Assembly (NCBI GenBank): GCA_021397835.1
Contig: JAJFZO010000191.1
Span: forward strand, 4,655,001 to 4,719,000
DNA: 64,000 nt
Direction: 5' to 3'
DNA from: Moringa oleifera
Lineage: Eukaryota > Streptophyta > Magnoliopsida > Brassicales > Moringaceae
Part shown: piece by piece, positions 11,201 to 23,200 of the stretch
Numbering within the stretch: the stretch's first letter is position 1
Layout: each line of letters starts with the position of its first letter
The notes under the pieces: generated by a model
Told to the model about the DNA's origin: nothing
Database searches by the model: none
The model's input: the letters and a program-made list of their open reading frames with translations, nothing else
Position numbers and translations under genes: made by a program

Positions 11201-11920
11201 CAATATACACGATTGAGCAATGTACAAGGATATATACAAACACCCCAAATCACCATGTAATAGACAATGAATTAAGGAAACATCTAAGGTAATTCAGATC
11301 TGAAACAGTTGCATTTACCTCTGGAATCGAAAAATCATGAACAGAGGCAACGCACAGAGAGCACAAATTTAAGAAATCAGATCGTACAGCATTTAAAACA
11401 TGAAAGGGTCATGAAACTAGCACCGTCCTGCACCTGATTATCATGCGGACCCCATGCAGAGATCTCGGACTTGAAGGAAAATCGAAAGAGAAAAAGGAAA
11501 GACCATAAGTGAAATACGAGTTCACAAGCAGAGAAAGAAAAGGATCTGCGCAACGCAAAACTTGCGTTTGCAGGTTCCCGTTCAACCAGGAGGAGACTGG
11601 CGGTGGAATTTTGGGGATGCTTGTAATGGAATTGAAACGCGTGTCAAATGTAAGGTCGATGCAAATTCTTGAAGGGTAAATTTATACCGTATGCATACAT
11701 ACGCGTTATAGCTGCCATTAACAGGCAACAGAGGTAGCAGACTTAGGAAAGAACCAGCTCCAAAATGCTAAGTCTACTCTCTTACATTTACATTTGCCCT
11801 GAAGTAAAAGCTTTTCCATATAATATTTTAAAAAATTATTACAATAAAATTATGAGTATAAATATATTAAATTATGATATTATATTATATAAGTTAAATA
11901 TAAAAAATTAAAAATTCAAC
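11201..11920. promoter_or_regulatory. 5' UTR and promoter side of the 10130-11200 gene
   Basis: No protein gene. A donor-like CCAGAG then gtaaatgc at about 11317 on the minus strand hints at a 5' UTR intron. Composition changes from mixed to very AT-rich at about 11810, where the MITE-like copy begins. Confidence 0.4.
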
Positions 11921-12380
11921 TTATTTTTTAATTTAAACATTAATATATCAATTACATCAATTATATATCTAATCTTTTAATTTAATTTAAAATAAATTTT
12001 TACTTAAATTATTTTTAAAAATTAATAATATTTTTATTTTTAAAATATCTCAAAATGACTTAAATAAATTTTACAATTAATTTTGAATATATTTTTTAAA
12101 TTTAAAAATTTTTTAACTCACAAACTATTTTTTATTAATTTTTAAATTTTTTAATAATATAAATTTTTTAAAATATATTTTTAATACTAAGAAATTTAAA
12201 TTTTATGATATTAACTTAAATATTTTTTACATTTATAAAAGATTTAAATCATAATTCATCAAATAAAATTTTATATTAATATCCTTAATTTTTAAATTTT
12301 TAATTATATCTAATTAAATTAAATAAAAATAAAATATATAATTGAGTTAACAGATATTTTAATATGTGAAATAAAAATTA
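11921..12380. mobile_element. AT-rich MITE-like element, copy 2
   Basis: 460 bp. Left end TTTTTTAATTTAAACATTAA; right end, read inward, TTTTTATTTCACATATTAAA; both are followed by a TCAATTATATAT block. The interior contains the shared core (acttaaataaattttac, then ttttaactcacaaa, then ttttaaattttttaataa). Confidence 0.6.
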
Positions 12381-13089
12381 GATATAATTAATTTTGTTTG
12401 TATTTACTTTATTATTTGTTAATTATAAATATGCCACTTTTTAATTCTTTGAATTCTTTTTCGTAGCTTTTTAGACGTGTGAAATATAGATTGTATGACT
12501 AAAATGTTTTAATATAGATGTTTTAATTTCATATTTGCATACATTGTCAATCGTGTCATTATTTTTTATGTCTAAAGTGTATTTATATGTTTTGTCTGTC
12601 TTCAAGACTGCTGGAATGATTTCATTTAACTTTACATTGTACTTACATTATGATGAACACTTCATTAACAATATTAGTAAGAGTTATAATTCAAAGAAAT
12701 TGATTATATATGATAATATTAATAGTGATATAAGTTATCACTGATAGAGTTAGAAAAAATGTTAAAGGAGACGTGGACTATGTATAGTGACAAATTCTTT
12801 TACGCCATGCTTGGACAAATAATGCAAAATGATTTTTAAGAGTTAGGGACTGATATATTTTTAAGAAAATGTTACAAGTGATGTTTAGAGTCACTAAGGA
12901 CATTCATATATATGTTGAGGAAATTATTGGGACACAAGATGCCATAAAGAACACTACTTTCATTTCTGTTGATCACATTGCACATGATAATATAAAGATC
13001 ATTTGATTGATATAATTGTTTGTAATAATCTTATGCATATTAGGGATTAATATGTTTCCCAAGTTGAAGTAGAAATTGATGATTTAGAT
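12381..13089. other. No intact gene; probable left flank of the transposase relic
   Basis: Short frames such as 12535-12744 have no recognisable content. The stretch nearest 13090 has Asp/Asn-rich codons continuous with the Mutator-like relic, so part of it may belong to that element. Confidence 0.35.
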
Positions 13090-14570
13090 AATAATAATAT
13101 GGGTTTTTATGTAGTCACGAACGAGGATGAGGAAAATATTATGGATAATGACTATGAAATTAACATGGAGGATGATGTCATGCATAGTATCAATTTTGAA
13201 GTGTCTATGCATAACTTGGAACCTACTGGTTTTACTAGGGTTAGTAAACTTAGATTTGATGAGTTTGATAGTGATTACTCAGACGAACTTCATTCTCACT
13301 TGGATCTAATAAGGACGGTGAGGTTTGAAGTAAACGTGAATTTTTAACATTAATGTAGCAAACCTATTAGTCAAGGTTAGCATGATATTTAAGTCACTTA
13401 ATGAGATTCGAAAGGCAATGACTGAGTGTGGTGTCAATGGAGGTTACAATCTAAAGTTCAACAATAGCGAGGTTAATAAATTGAGAGCGATATATAGGGA
13501 TAGTTATGGGTGGACTTCGTTGGGTTTTCAGCTAGGAAAAATACAATCATTTACGGTTAAGATGTATTACCAAACACATACCTGTAACAGATCATTTTAC
13601 AACAAATTGATCATTTTTAGGGTAATTACAAATAAACATGTGGACTTATTTAGAAGGAATGTAAAGCTTAAGATAACTTCTTTGATTAAAGTAGTAAAGG
13701 TAGACTTCGTGTACGATGTATCGAGAGAGTTTGTATCAGAGATAAGAAAATAGCTATGATGAAGATATATGGCTCTGAATCACACCAATATAGAAGGCTT
13801 AGAGCCTACTATGAGGAGGTAAGAACACAAAATCTAAGGAGTTCAATGATTGAAAGTTAGGATAAGATGACTCTTACATCAAATCCTATATTCTAACAGG
13901 TTTGGATGGTTATAGAAAGGGGTTTTAAACATATTAGTAGAGTGGATGCATATCATTTGAAAGGAAAGACATAACGATAGTTAATGGTTACAATTCGAAT
14001 TAATCTCAACAATAATACATATCCTATGGTACATGCAATGGTTGATGTTGAGACTGAAGAGAGTTGGATGTATTTTATTCAATTACTATTAATGGATATT
14101 GACTTTATTAGCACTTATGGATGGACATTCACGTCTTACTATGGTTAAATCTTTGCAATTGCCTATAAATATGTGAACAAAGAGTAAGTTCTAATAAATT
14201 TCTTTTTTTTTTTTTTTGGTATTTATGTAGGGATTAGAACTTGTTCTAGAAGTAAATGTTCACTTTTGTATCAAACATTTGTATGGCAATTTTCAAAAAC
14301 AGTTCAAAGGTGAGGTCCCAAAAGGCTTAATGTATTATGCTACAATGATCATAACATCTGTTGAATTCAATGCCATAATGTAGACATGGAATTGTAAATA
14401 TGAGTGCTTATGAGTAACTGTTCAGGATACTAATGAAGCATTAGTCTAGGCATGCATTCTCAAACAAATCTAACTGCACTATGCTTTTAAATAATTTATC
14501 TAAGGCATTTAATGCTTGTATTATAAAGGCTTCCGTCCCTCTTATGTTGTGCTTCAAATTTTTCCAACAT
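13090..14570 (+). pseudogene. Mutator-like (MULE) transposase relic
   Basis: Interrupted coding remnants in the order of a plant MuDR-type transposase. An acidic linker ends DEFDSDYSDELHSHLD. The MuDR DNA-binding-type region follows at 13382-13753 with LNEIRKAMTECGVNGGYNLK and the basic KMYYQTHTCNRSF block. A broken KIYGSESHQYRRLRAYYEEV comes next, then the catalytic-domain block MAMVDVETEESWMYFIQLLL at about 14035-14095, and a C-terminal MLLNNLSKAFNACIIKA at about 14480-14530. Stops and frameshifts separate them. I saw no convincing terminal inverted repeats, so the element's outer ends are unknown. Confidence 0.75.
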
Positions 14571-14660
14571 AAATTTGTATAATCTGCGAATTCAAGAGTA
14601 GTAAGTTTGCATTTTTTTTTTTTTTAGTATACATTTTGTAACTCCAACAAGTTGAATTTT

Positions 14661-14705
14661 TAATTAAGACCAGCTGGATAATTTTCAATTAGCTGGTCTT
14701 AATTA
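14661..14705. repeat. Perfect 15-bp inverted repeat with 15-base loop
   Basis: Arms TAATTAAGACCAGCT (14661-14675) and AGCTGGTCTTAATTA (14691-14705). It sits exactly between the MULE relic and the copia fragment, whose homology starts at the second arm. Confidence 0.9.
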
Positions 14706-15100
14706 TAAATGGGTATACAAATTGAAGGATAAGGGAGATATTATAGGCATAAAGAAGTTTAAGGTTAGGCTTATAGCCAAAAACTTTATACAAGTTCATG
14801 GGATAAATTACAATGAAATCTTTTTCTCGATTGTTACAAAATGATCGGATTAGTGTTTGCAAAGGTTGCCTTGGAGGGATCGGAGCTTGAACAAATAGAT
14901 GTAAACATAATTTTCTTTTATGAAAAACTAAATAAAACTATATACATGAAGCAGCATGAAGGTTTTCAAATTAAAAGCAAAGAACACCATATATGCCTTT
15001 TTGAAAAAGTTTTAACTAGCCTTAAATAATCACAGGCTTTGATATAAAAGGTTTAATGCATATATGCTTGAAAAAAGGTTTGTTATAGAGATGTTTGAGT
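14706..15100 (+). pseudogene. copia-type reverse transcriptase fragment
   Basis: Reads WVYKLKDKGDIIGIKKFKVR, then LIAKNFIQVHGINYNEIFFS, then (frame shifted) LEQIDVNIIFFYEKLNKTIYMKQHEGFQI and a YKRFNAYMLEKRF-like block. These match the order of the copia RT region (KWV, RLVAKGF, DYNEIFSPV, LEQMDVKTAFLHG, MKQPEGF). Key motifs are damaged and stops intervene. No LTRs, integrase or RNase H were found nearby. Confidence 0.8.
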
Positions 15101-16740
15101 TAAGTGATAATGGACGAGGAAAGACCTCACTATTCTGATATTTTGTGATAATCAAAATGTAAGATATATGTATATCCAATGTTATTTAATTTAAATATCA
15201 AAAATTATACAAATAAAAATTAAAGATATTAAGATATTTTTAAAATCTAAAATCGTAAAAATATCTAGTATTAATAAATTCAAAATTATATACATAAAAT
15301 AAATATTTATGTCAATACCACATAAACATAAATTTTAATGCTAAAAAAGAAAGCTTAAAATGCTTTTGCTATGTATATATATATATATATATGTACTCTT
15401 ATTAGCTCTAAACTCACGAAATACGTTTATGATATCAAATATTAGTTCATAAAATTAAAATCTTTATATTTTTATTTATTATAATATAAAAATAAAAATT
15501 AGATTTACCATAATATTAAAAATGAATTTTGATAACATTTTTTATTTAATGTATAATTTTAGATAATTGTATTGTTAAATCAATTTAACCATATTATATT
15601 TTATAATAACAATAATGTATTTTTTTAAAATAATTTTTCATTGTAATCTTATTAATGTCTTAATTTTTAAAAAATTTAAAAATTAATCATAATGAAATAA
15701 TAAACTTCTAAAATAAAAAAACAATGAAAAAAACTTTAAGATGACAAAAATTAAAAATATAAGAATTACAATTTTTTCTATAATTTATAAAAAATTAAAA
15801 AATTGGCTTTACAGGCATAAAAAAAATAAAAATAAAAGCGTTGATTTTTCTAAAAATAAACAAAGATAATATATATATATATATATATTAATGGTAAAAA
15901 ATGCATTTTTCTTTGAAGAAGAGAAATGCGATGCGGAAAAAAAATTACTTTCCTATTACTTAAATTTCGAACCTCTTATTAAATAATGTAAATTATTAAA
16001 TTTCTCATTTTATTGCATTAAAATATGAACAAATCTATATTTTTTCAATAAATAATAATAAAAAATATAAAATAATTTTGTTAACTTCATTAAATTTTTA
16101 AAATTGAAAATAACTAAATAATTAATTATTGTTGAATTTAAGATTTGAACTATAAATTGTTATCAATTCCAAACTCTATTATTTTAAGGTTAGATTTATC
16201 ATTAAGACTTAATTTTATAATATTTAACAAATATTATTAAATTAATATAAAAATTAAATTTTTTAGGTAAATATTATTTAATTTAAATTTTAAAATTATA
16301 TGAATAAAAATCATTAATACGAGCAAATTTTAAAATATATAAAAACAATAAGACTTGGATGTCTTAAAAAGTTTTGAAATATATTTGTTATAATATATAT
16401 ATACAATTATATCTAATTATTTGTAAAAAATAAAAATAAGGGATGATTGCTCTGAGCTTCAAATCAAACTAAAATTCTTTATCATGAAGAGTAGATTTGT
16501 GTAAAGATAAATTTGGTCTTTAAAATAATATATCGCATGTCATTCAATCAGGGATAAATAAAATAAAATAAAATAAAATAAAATAAATTTGTTTCTCATG
16601 CATTTATTTTTATATTTAAATAAAATATTCAGAAATTTAAAATATATTCAAGATTAACTCTACCAAAAATCAAATTAAAGATTACCAGAAACTGGAAAAA
16701 AAAAAATAGTAAAGTAATGTAAGATTTAAGTTGTTTCATC
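15101..16740. other. AT-rich intergenic DNA with simple repeats
   Basis: No gene. Contains (TA)n at 15374-15392 and 15867-15888 and (AAAAT)n at 16555-16587. Parts resemble the AT-rich MITE-like family but I could not set boundaries. Confidence 0.6.
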
Positions 16741-16915
16741 TTTGTCAAGGTCAAAATCAGCCCACACCTCTCTCTCTCTGAGTCTTTTGACGCCATCCAA
16801 TAAGAAGAAGCCAAACGAATCTCCTTTCTTCTTTATCCTTTCTTCCTGTTTCCTTCCATCGCCAGGATTTTGTTGCGTTTTCTTCTTCTCTGCTTCGCGC
16901 TCTCTCTCTATTGCC
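16741..16915 (+). promoter_or_regulatory. CT-rich 5' UTR
   Basis: Pyrimidine-rich tracts (ctctctctctctg; tcttcttctctgc; ctctctctctatt) directly before the ATG, typical of plant leaders. The open frame continues through it but with low-complexity Ser/Leu/Phe codons. Confidence 0.5.
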
Positions 16916-17905
16916 ATGGCAGACTTCTGGACAGTCCTCGCCGAAACAAAGCGCATCGTCAATGCCCATTCTCGTCATTTCCTCGCCCTTTCCGTCATCT
17001 TCCTCCTCCCTCTCTCCTTCTCCGTCATAGTCTACCCCGCCGTTCAACAGCTTGTCACTCAATCGAACCCGCGGAACACCGTGTCGCTCCTCGGTTATAG
17101 TCCCCATCTCCATGATCCATCCGTCTTACCCACCAGCTCGATTATCCTGATACTCGTTTATACGGTTTTTGTTGTCTTGTTCTCTTTATTGGCGGCTGGG
17201 TCAATCACCTACAGCGTTTACCAAGGATTCTATGGGAGACCTGTTAAGCTCATGTCCGCTATCAAATCGGGCTTTGCTTCTTTTCTGCCTTTGTTGATTA
17301 CTGTTGTCGTTTCCATGATTATTGTATCTGGGATTCATCTGGTCTTTGGGCTTTTTTGGTTTTTGGTGATTAGAGGGATTCAGCTCATGGGTCTTCAAAT
17401 AGAGTACTCTTCGCCTTACCTTGTTGGGTTCCTTGTGGTTCTTTTACTGATTTTGTCCCTGGTTTTGGTGTGTGTGCAAGTGAATTGGACCTTAGTCTGT
17501 GCGGTGTCGGTGGTGGAATCAACCTGGGGGTTCCAGCCATTGAAGAGGAGTACGAGCTTGATCAAGGGAATGAAAGGCCTAGCCTTGTCTTTGTTGTTGG
17601 TTTTCGGTTTCACTGCTGGGTTTATGCTGTGGGGCAGCTCTGTTTCTGCTGTGAGCTTGCCTGGTACAGGTGATGGCTGGTTGACAAGCTGCGCATTTGT
17701 TGTGCACATTGTGGTCACCTCAGCTTCCCTCATGTTGATTATGTTGTACAATATCGCCACCAATACCGTCTTGTATATGCATTGCAAGGCTATACATGGG
17801 GAGCTAGCAGGGGAGATTGCTGAGGAGTTTGCCAGGGATTATGTCAGCTTGCCTTTTGATGATGGGAAAGGCCCTTATCTTGTCTCTGTTGCTTATAGTG
17901 CTTGA
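16916..17905 (+). CDS. Six-pass membrane protein, At1g31130/At4g19950-like
   Basis: Intron-less frame of 329 residues, MADFWTVLAETKRIVNAHSR at the N terminus. Hydrophobic segments at about 21-45, 74-101, 122-152, 167-200, 219-247 and 258-288. The family block SVVESTWGFQPLKRSTSLIK (198-217) parallels SVLEDVSGPQSLLRSGVLIK in the gene at 10130-11200, so the two appear distantly homologous. Arabidopsis relatives are often labelled polyadenylate-binding protein 1-B-binding protein, a name I would not take as function. I chose the ATG at 16916 because the frame upstream is a CT-rich leader (LSLSLL, FFFSASRSLS) typical of a 5' UTR and homologues begin MADFW or MDRE-like. Confidence 0.88.
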   Translation: MADFWTVLAETKRIVNAHSRHFLALSVIFLLPLSFSVIVYPAVQQLVTQSNPRNTVSLLGYSPHLHDPSVLPTSSIILILVYTVFVVLFSLLAAGSITYSVYQGFYGRPVKLMSAIKSGFASFLPLLITVVVSMIIVSGIHLVFGLFWFLVIRGIQLMGLQIEYSSPYLVGFLVVLLLILSLVLVCVQVNWTLVCAVSVVESTWGFQPLKRSTSLIKGMKGLALSLLLVFGFTAGFMLWGSSVSAVSLPGTGDGWLTSCAFVVHIVVTSASLMLIMLYNIATNTVLYMHCKAIHGELAGEIAEEFARDYVSLPFDDGKGPYLVSVAYSA

Positions 17906-20262
17906 TGATTATGAGGTTAGTGAGTTTGTAATGCAATTATCTCCTTTGTCTGCTTTTCTTCTTTGTAATCTGTGAAGACCATTTTCTTCTCTTGTAAATA
18001 TGTGTAATAGTGGGCAATAACAGAAAGACAGATATGAAATTTGTGGATACCAATAATGTCGCCCTTTGTGAGCCCGTTAGTGTTTGGATGAAAATGTTCT
18101 ATAGCTCTCAACTTTCTTGCATACAAAGATGTTTTTGATCTACCATGGAAAATTAGTGGCTTTAGGGTGTTTCCTGATATTAACATTAAGTTGAGCTTTT
18201 GTGCTTCCTTGCGTGTTTGAAAGAACTTGCATTTGGTTTTTCTTGTGGTGCTTGTTGTCTGGAATAAGACTATATCATTGTTACGTACTGGTTGTCCCAA
18301 AAGCTAAGTTATTGGTAAATGTACCAACAATGTATATGAAGCTTACTCTCGCGCACCTCAGGCTGAAACCGACATATATTAACATACCTGCTCCGTTAGT
18401 GTTAATTATCACATGAGTTTGGTTATGAAGAAATAGACCAACAATGTATGTCAAGCTTACATAACAATAAGGATTTTAGTTTGTTAATGATGTCTGATAT
18501 CTTGTACACTGAGATTTTCGCTTCACGGCCTTAAAATCTTTTGGCATGACATTTGAATGGAAAGTTCTGTACACTCTCATGAATTAGTTGCAGATGCATG
18601 TCCGTGTTTGTGTGAAAACCTAGTTAATCTATGAACAAAGGTTCAATGTCCATCGCTGTGTCCGTTAAGTATTTACTGATAAAGTGATTACTGCCTGGTT
18701 GATCTTTGTCTAGTTCTTAAATCTGAGGACTTAATTCAGTGAAGATGACTGCATGAGCAGCTTGTCTGTTCACTGTCTTGCTCTGAACTTATTAGTGAAT
18801 CTGAAAAAGGATGCTTCTAGTAAACAGGAAATCAAGTTTGGCAGAGAAAGGTTTATGGGTGAAACTAGCACTGGCTATATTTGTAAAGAGAATTAGGCAT
18901 CTTTATGACTTCAATCTTGCAAGGACAGCTATTTTTTTTTTTTTTTCAGCTGAGCTCTTTCAATGCTTTCTCTTTCCTGCTTACACCTGCCTTTATCAAT
19001 GTAATTCTGATAAGATCCTGTTAGTCATTAGATTTAGAGATGTAGTGAACTCGAACGTTTGTATTTATGGTGGAATCAAGTCGATAGTTTGACCCATTGA
19101 AGTTGAGGTAAATTTTGGAACCTAATAAAAGAATTGGGGCTGCCTGCATAATGGACTGATGTCTAAACATTTCTATGCAATGATTTTGTCATGGAAAGAA
19201 TTTAACTTCTCGGGGCATATTGCCGGGGCATTTAGGTTGGCAATATCTGGATCGTCAAAAAAGTTCAATTGGGGATTTCAGCTAATGGTACCTGCAAATC
19301 AAATAAGAATCAGAATCTAGTTACTGTATTTGTTCTGCCTCCAGTGTCCCCTACAAAACCCACTTCTGCACATTTAAGATCTGTAAATCACTAAGAATCC
19401 TTTACTCATCTGATTATATGATTGGCGAGAAGGTAACTGGCATATTGATCCGATATCAAAGTAGGAAACTATCCATCCATTTCAACTTGCCTTAAATCCT
19501 GCTGTGCCCTAGTTGCTGTAATCCCATATCAATATGGCAAATCATTCTTGCCTTTTACGTTAGCTCTGGTGGAGCAGCAGGAACCTGAGATAGTCAGAAT
19601 ATTGAATACTCTGCTTTATGCAATCACAGTAGGTTATTTAAACAAAAAAATTAATGTGAAAGTTCGGAGAATTCCCAATGACAGTTGTTCTATTGTAAAA
19701 GCATCAATTTGGATTCTTAATCTTATGCAATTTCTTTCCTGGAACCCTGAGGAGCCGATCCTGGAAAGTTTTGTTAGTCGCATATAAATTTCTATCCAGG
19801 AACCCATAAGAGCCATTGTGCATGTATGTGCAAAGCTTTTCCAGGAACCTTGAAGGGCCATTGAGAAGTTATTCAGAAGCAATTCATTGGGTAATCATCC
19901 ATTTTTAACAAAAACCCACACAGGGATTACAGTTAAGTATTACAGGCAATACAAAAGCAAAATAGCCTTCTTGTCAGTCCCAAATGCAAGGACCAACTTC
20001 CAGAGGCTACATTGAAGCTCAATCAAAAGACACTATGCAGTATTGTATCTAAATTAAACCCATGATCTGCCTTAACAGCATTTTCTCACATCTTCTCCAG
20101 GAAGCCCTGATTCATCATCTCAAACCCATTAACCAATTCAATTTGGCAAGGCTGAGGATCGCCTTTTGGTCCTTCAAGTATTTCATCCCACGAATGAAAG
20201 AATGTTGGAAGTTTCCCTCTGAAGAAATCAAAACGAACCAACCTTCATTAACTCACAGTATG
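17906..20262. other. Convergent intergenic region with two 3' UTRs
   Basis: Separates a plus-strand gene ending at 17905 and a minus-strand gene ending at 20263. No coding region found. Three imperfect copies of a tccaggaacc...gagccattg phrase occur at about 19735, 19793 and 19837. Confidence 0.55.
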
Positions 20263-23200
20263 TCAGCGCAATCTATTGTTAGACTGGTTAGATGAAGATG
20301 GCGCCTTCAGTTTAACAGCTCTTTCATCCTGATCAGGGCCCAAGAAAAGGTTACTCCAGTTCGCTGACCTATGCACAATTCTGGAAGGAACCCGATCACT
20401 ATCTTCCCCACCAGAAGCTTCATAGCCGTCACTGGTAGACCTTGATAGCGGAAATCCCTTCTGAGCTGTCAACCCAGATGAAGACAAACCTGTTAGTTGT
20501 CTCGATTCTTCAGCTCCAGATGAGGAGACCCGAAATGGGTGAATATCGGGTGAATCTAAACTGCTCTCAGGAGAAGATGCAACATTCCCAGCCGAGCTTG
20601 ACATTGCTCTGCTTGTCTGGAAAGCACTTCGAGCCTCAAGTTGAAGAGGTGCCAAACTAGATGTTCCAGTGAAACCTTTTTCAGCAGCTTTTGCTGAAAT
20701 ATTCATTAGAGGCTCCAAGGGTAGATCAGCTGGGAGGCGCACCCTCTTAGTTGCTCGCCTTTTATTACTGTCAAGCCTTGGGAACATTCGTCGCCCGCTG
20801 CTTCCAAAGCTGCTGTCTCTTTCTAATCCAAAAGGAGCTTCCCGTCTCACTACTGGGTGCAGGATCTTAGACTTTTTTCTTGCCTCAGCTGCTGCTTTTG
20901 AAACCTCTTCTGCATTAAGTCGTGCCAATGTCCAGGGACTAATCTTCACTGCTCCTGGGTTCTTCTTCTTCATCGGCTCATCTCCCACCATCTTTTTCCC
21001 ATATGAACTTACCGATGCTGTCTCTGGAGGAACTACATCAAACTGTACACAAAACAGAAATTGCAAAGTATTAGTGCACCAACATTGATTTTATGGCCAT
21101 ATTAATATCTCGAGTAAGGAGAAGAATGGCATGGTTAAATTACCTGATCCTCGAGAAACAATCGAGGGGGTGTACACCATGCACCTCTATGGAAAGTAGA
21201 AAACGAGCTTGCACTGCTTAATCCTGTAAGTGAGCTTGCAGGACTCATCTGGGGACTTTGCTGACCTCCCACTCCTTGTAGCTCTTGCTCCTGCTCCCTT
21301 AGAGCGATTATGTAATCATATGTACTAATCCCCTGCACAACAAATACATTTAAATTCACGAGCAAAACACAACTGCATCTCAAGTATAAAGCAAGAACGA
21401 GACCCAAGAATGCTGCACACACAAAACCACATGCACGATAGCTCCCACCCACTTCAAGGTAAAATTCATAACAGTGTAAGACACGGATGATTCAGTGAAA
21501 TACAGAAAACTCAGTGCACGGAATGGAAAGAACGGATATGCAAACTAACCTTCTTTATCAGGAGGATGTGAAAGAAGAAAAGCTGAGCAAGAGGTAAGGT
21601 TGCAATCATAGCCAGAATAGTGCAAATTGCCTGTGAACATGGTAACTGCTTTCATTAATTTTATATCTCAACCTCTACCAAAAGAGACAAGAAAAAATAA
21701 TTTAACTCACCACAACAATAACAAATGGAACCAAAGAGAAACTGCTTCCTAACTTGGTGGAGATATCCAGAGAGAACCGCTTCCGCTCAAGGAAACAGAA
21801 GATGAGTACGAGAATTCCAGTTGACCATTGCAAAATAAGCTGCAATCTCAAGCCCAAGGAAGACAAACCATGTATATACCTGTCAATATTCAATTAAAAT
21901 GAAAATGACTTGAAAACTAAAGGTCCTGATCTTGGGTTTCTTCGGTTCTGGCATTTTTCTGGTGGAGTAATGGCAGCAAAGTTGAAGGCAAAACCCATTT
22001 GAGAAAGGGAAATAATTCAAGAATCTGACATTCAAGCGGGATGATAATGAATCAATGGACACTGATACTCATGCCTTGATCAGGCAATAACACCATGTAA
22101 CATGATCAAACGACCAACATTTCGGGGATTGTAGCAGAGAATGCTGCTAGCTATTCAAAATTTTTCTTCTATTTCATAAAACTAGGACTACGGGATGCTG
22201 TGAAGAGATTAGGTGGCATTTAAGTAAAGGAGGACTCGGGGCCTGCTAATTCAGGTCTGACTGTTTAATTTCCTAAGCAACAGTGATGATGGAGCCCTGT
22301 GCTTACCAAGAGAAGGGCAGAGACCATGAGTGTAAAGAACTGTCGATAGTTTCTTTTGCCTATGCAGTTGTTCAGCCACTGCAGAGAAAAGAAAAAGAAA
22401 TTAGAGGAATCATCAAGGAGGATAAAATTTTTGCAACATGGGAATCTCCTGGTTACCCTGCAATGGTGATCAAATCGGTCAACACATTTGTCACAAACTC
22501 TACAGTGCTTGCTGTATTTGAAAACCTATCAAAAGTAAGAATTTTGAGCTTTGTCAATGTCAACTACCAAAAATCAACCTCCATATTTGTTTTCCCAAAA
22601 AAAAAAAAAAGAGATTTCCTTTCTCTGTTTTGAGATGAATTTTCATACCTCAACTTCACACAAACTGCAATAGAACATGCCATCTTCGCTCATCTGCTGC
22701 TGGGAAGATTCCTCATTTGCACTAGAGCAATTACAGAAAAAAGCACAAGGAGAGCAAAGCAATAACAAACAAGATAAATGCTCTGATGACGAATTTTTCT
22801 TCTCAATTTCATTACTTGGGTCCTGCAAAGTTGCATCTGTGCCCAAGGCATCCTTGTCCAGAGGTTTCCCACCAACAGTAACAACACTTCCATCTTGCAT
22901 TGATGAAGTTGATTCTCCACCTAGTTTTGAGTCCTTTGATCGGGCCAGCTTCCCATCTTCGGGGATTCTGAGATACTTTTTGGACCTGAAAACTCCAGGA
23001 TCAGCTGGGTCGGCTGCAGCACACCAAATGTATAGGCCAACGACACATGTGATCTACAATGAAACAGATGTTAGTCATATTTTAGCAGAACATAGATACC
23101 AGACTAATTAATTCGGAGAAAGAGGATTCATCATAACAAGTACTGGTAGATTTTATTGTTTCATTCATTGCTGCATATACTGCATGGAACTAGTCAGAAT

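Noticed and set aside
11201..11248. Longer N terminus for the 10130 gene
   Set aside because: The extra 16 residues are unlike homologues I recall.
14661..14705. Hairpin as a miRNA precursor or terminator
   Set aside because: Arms are too short for a plant pre-miRNA and the setting is transposon relic.
15374..15888. Regularly spaced AT tracts as a possible CRISPR or satellite array
   Set aside because: Simple (TA)n microsatellites with no conserved repeat-spacer structure; eukaryotic DNA.
17201..17787. Minus-strand frames inside the membrane-protein gene
   Set aside because: They are antisense shadows of the strongly coding plus-strand frame.
21840..21893. Alternative upstream acceptor for PAT22 exon 6 at 21879
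   Set aside because: It shifts phase against exon 5 and adds residues absent from the family. The acceptor giving [14 protein letters not shown] at 21839 is in phase.
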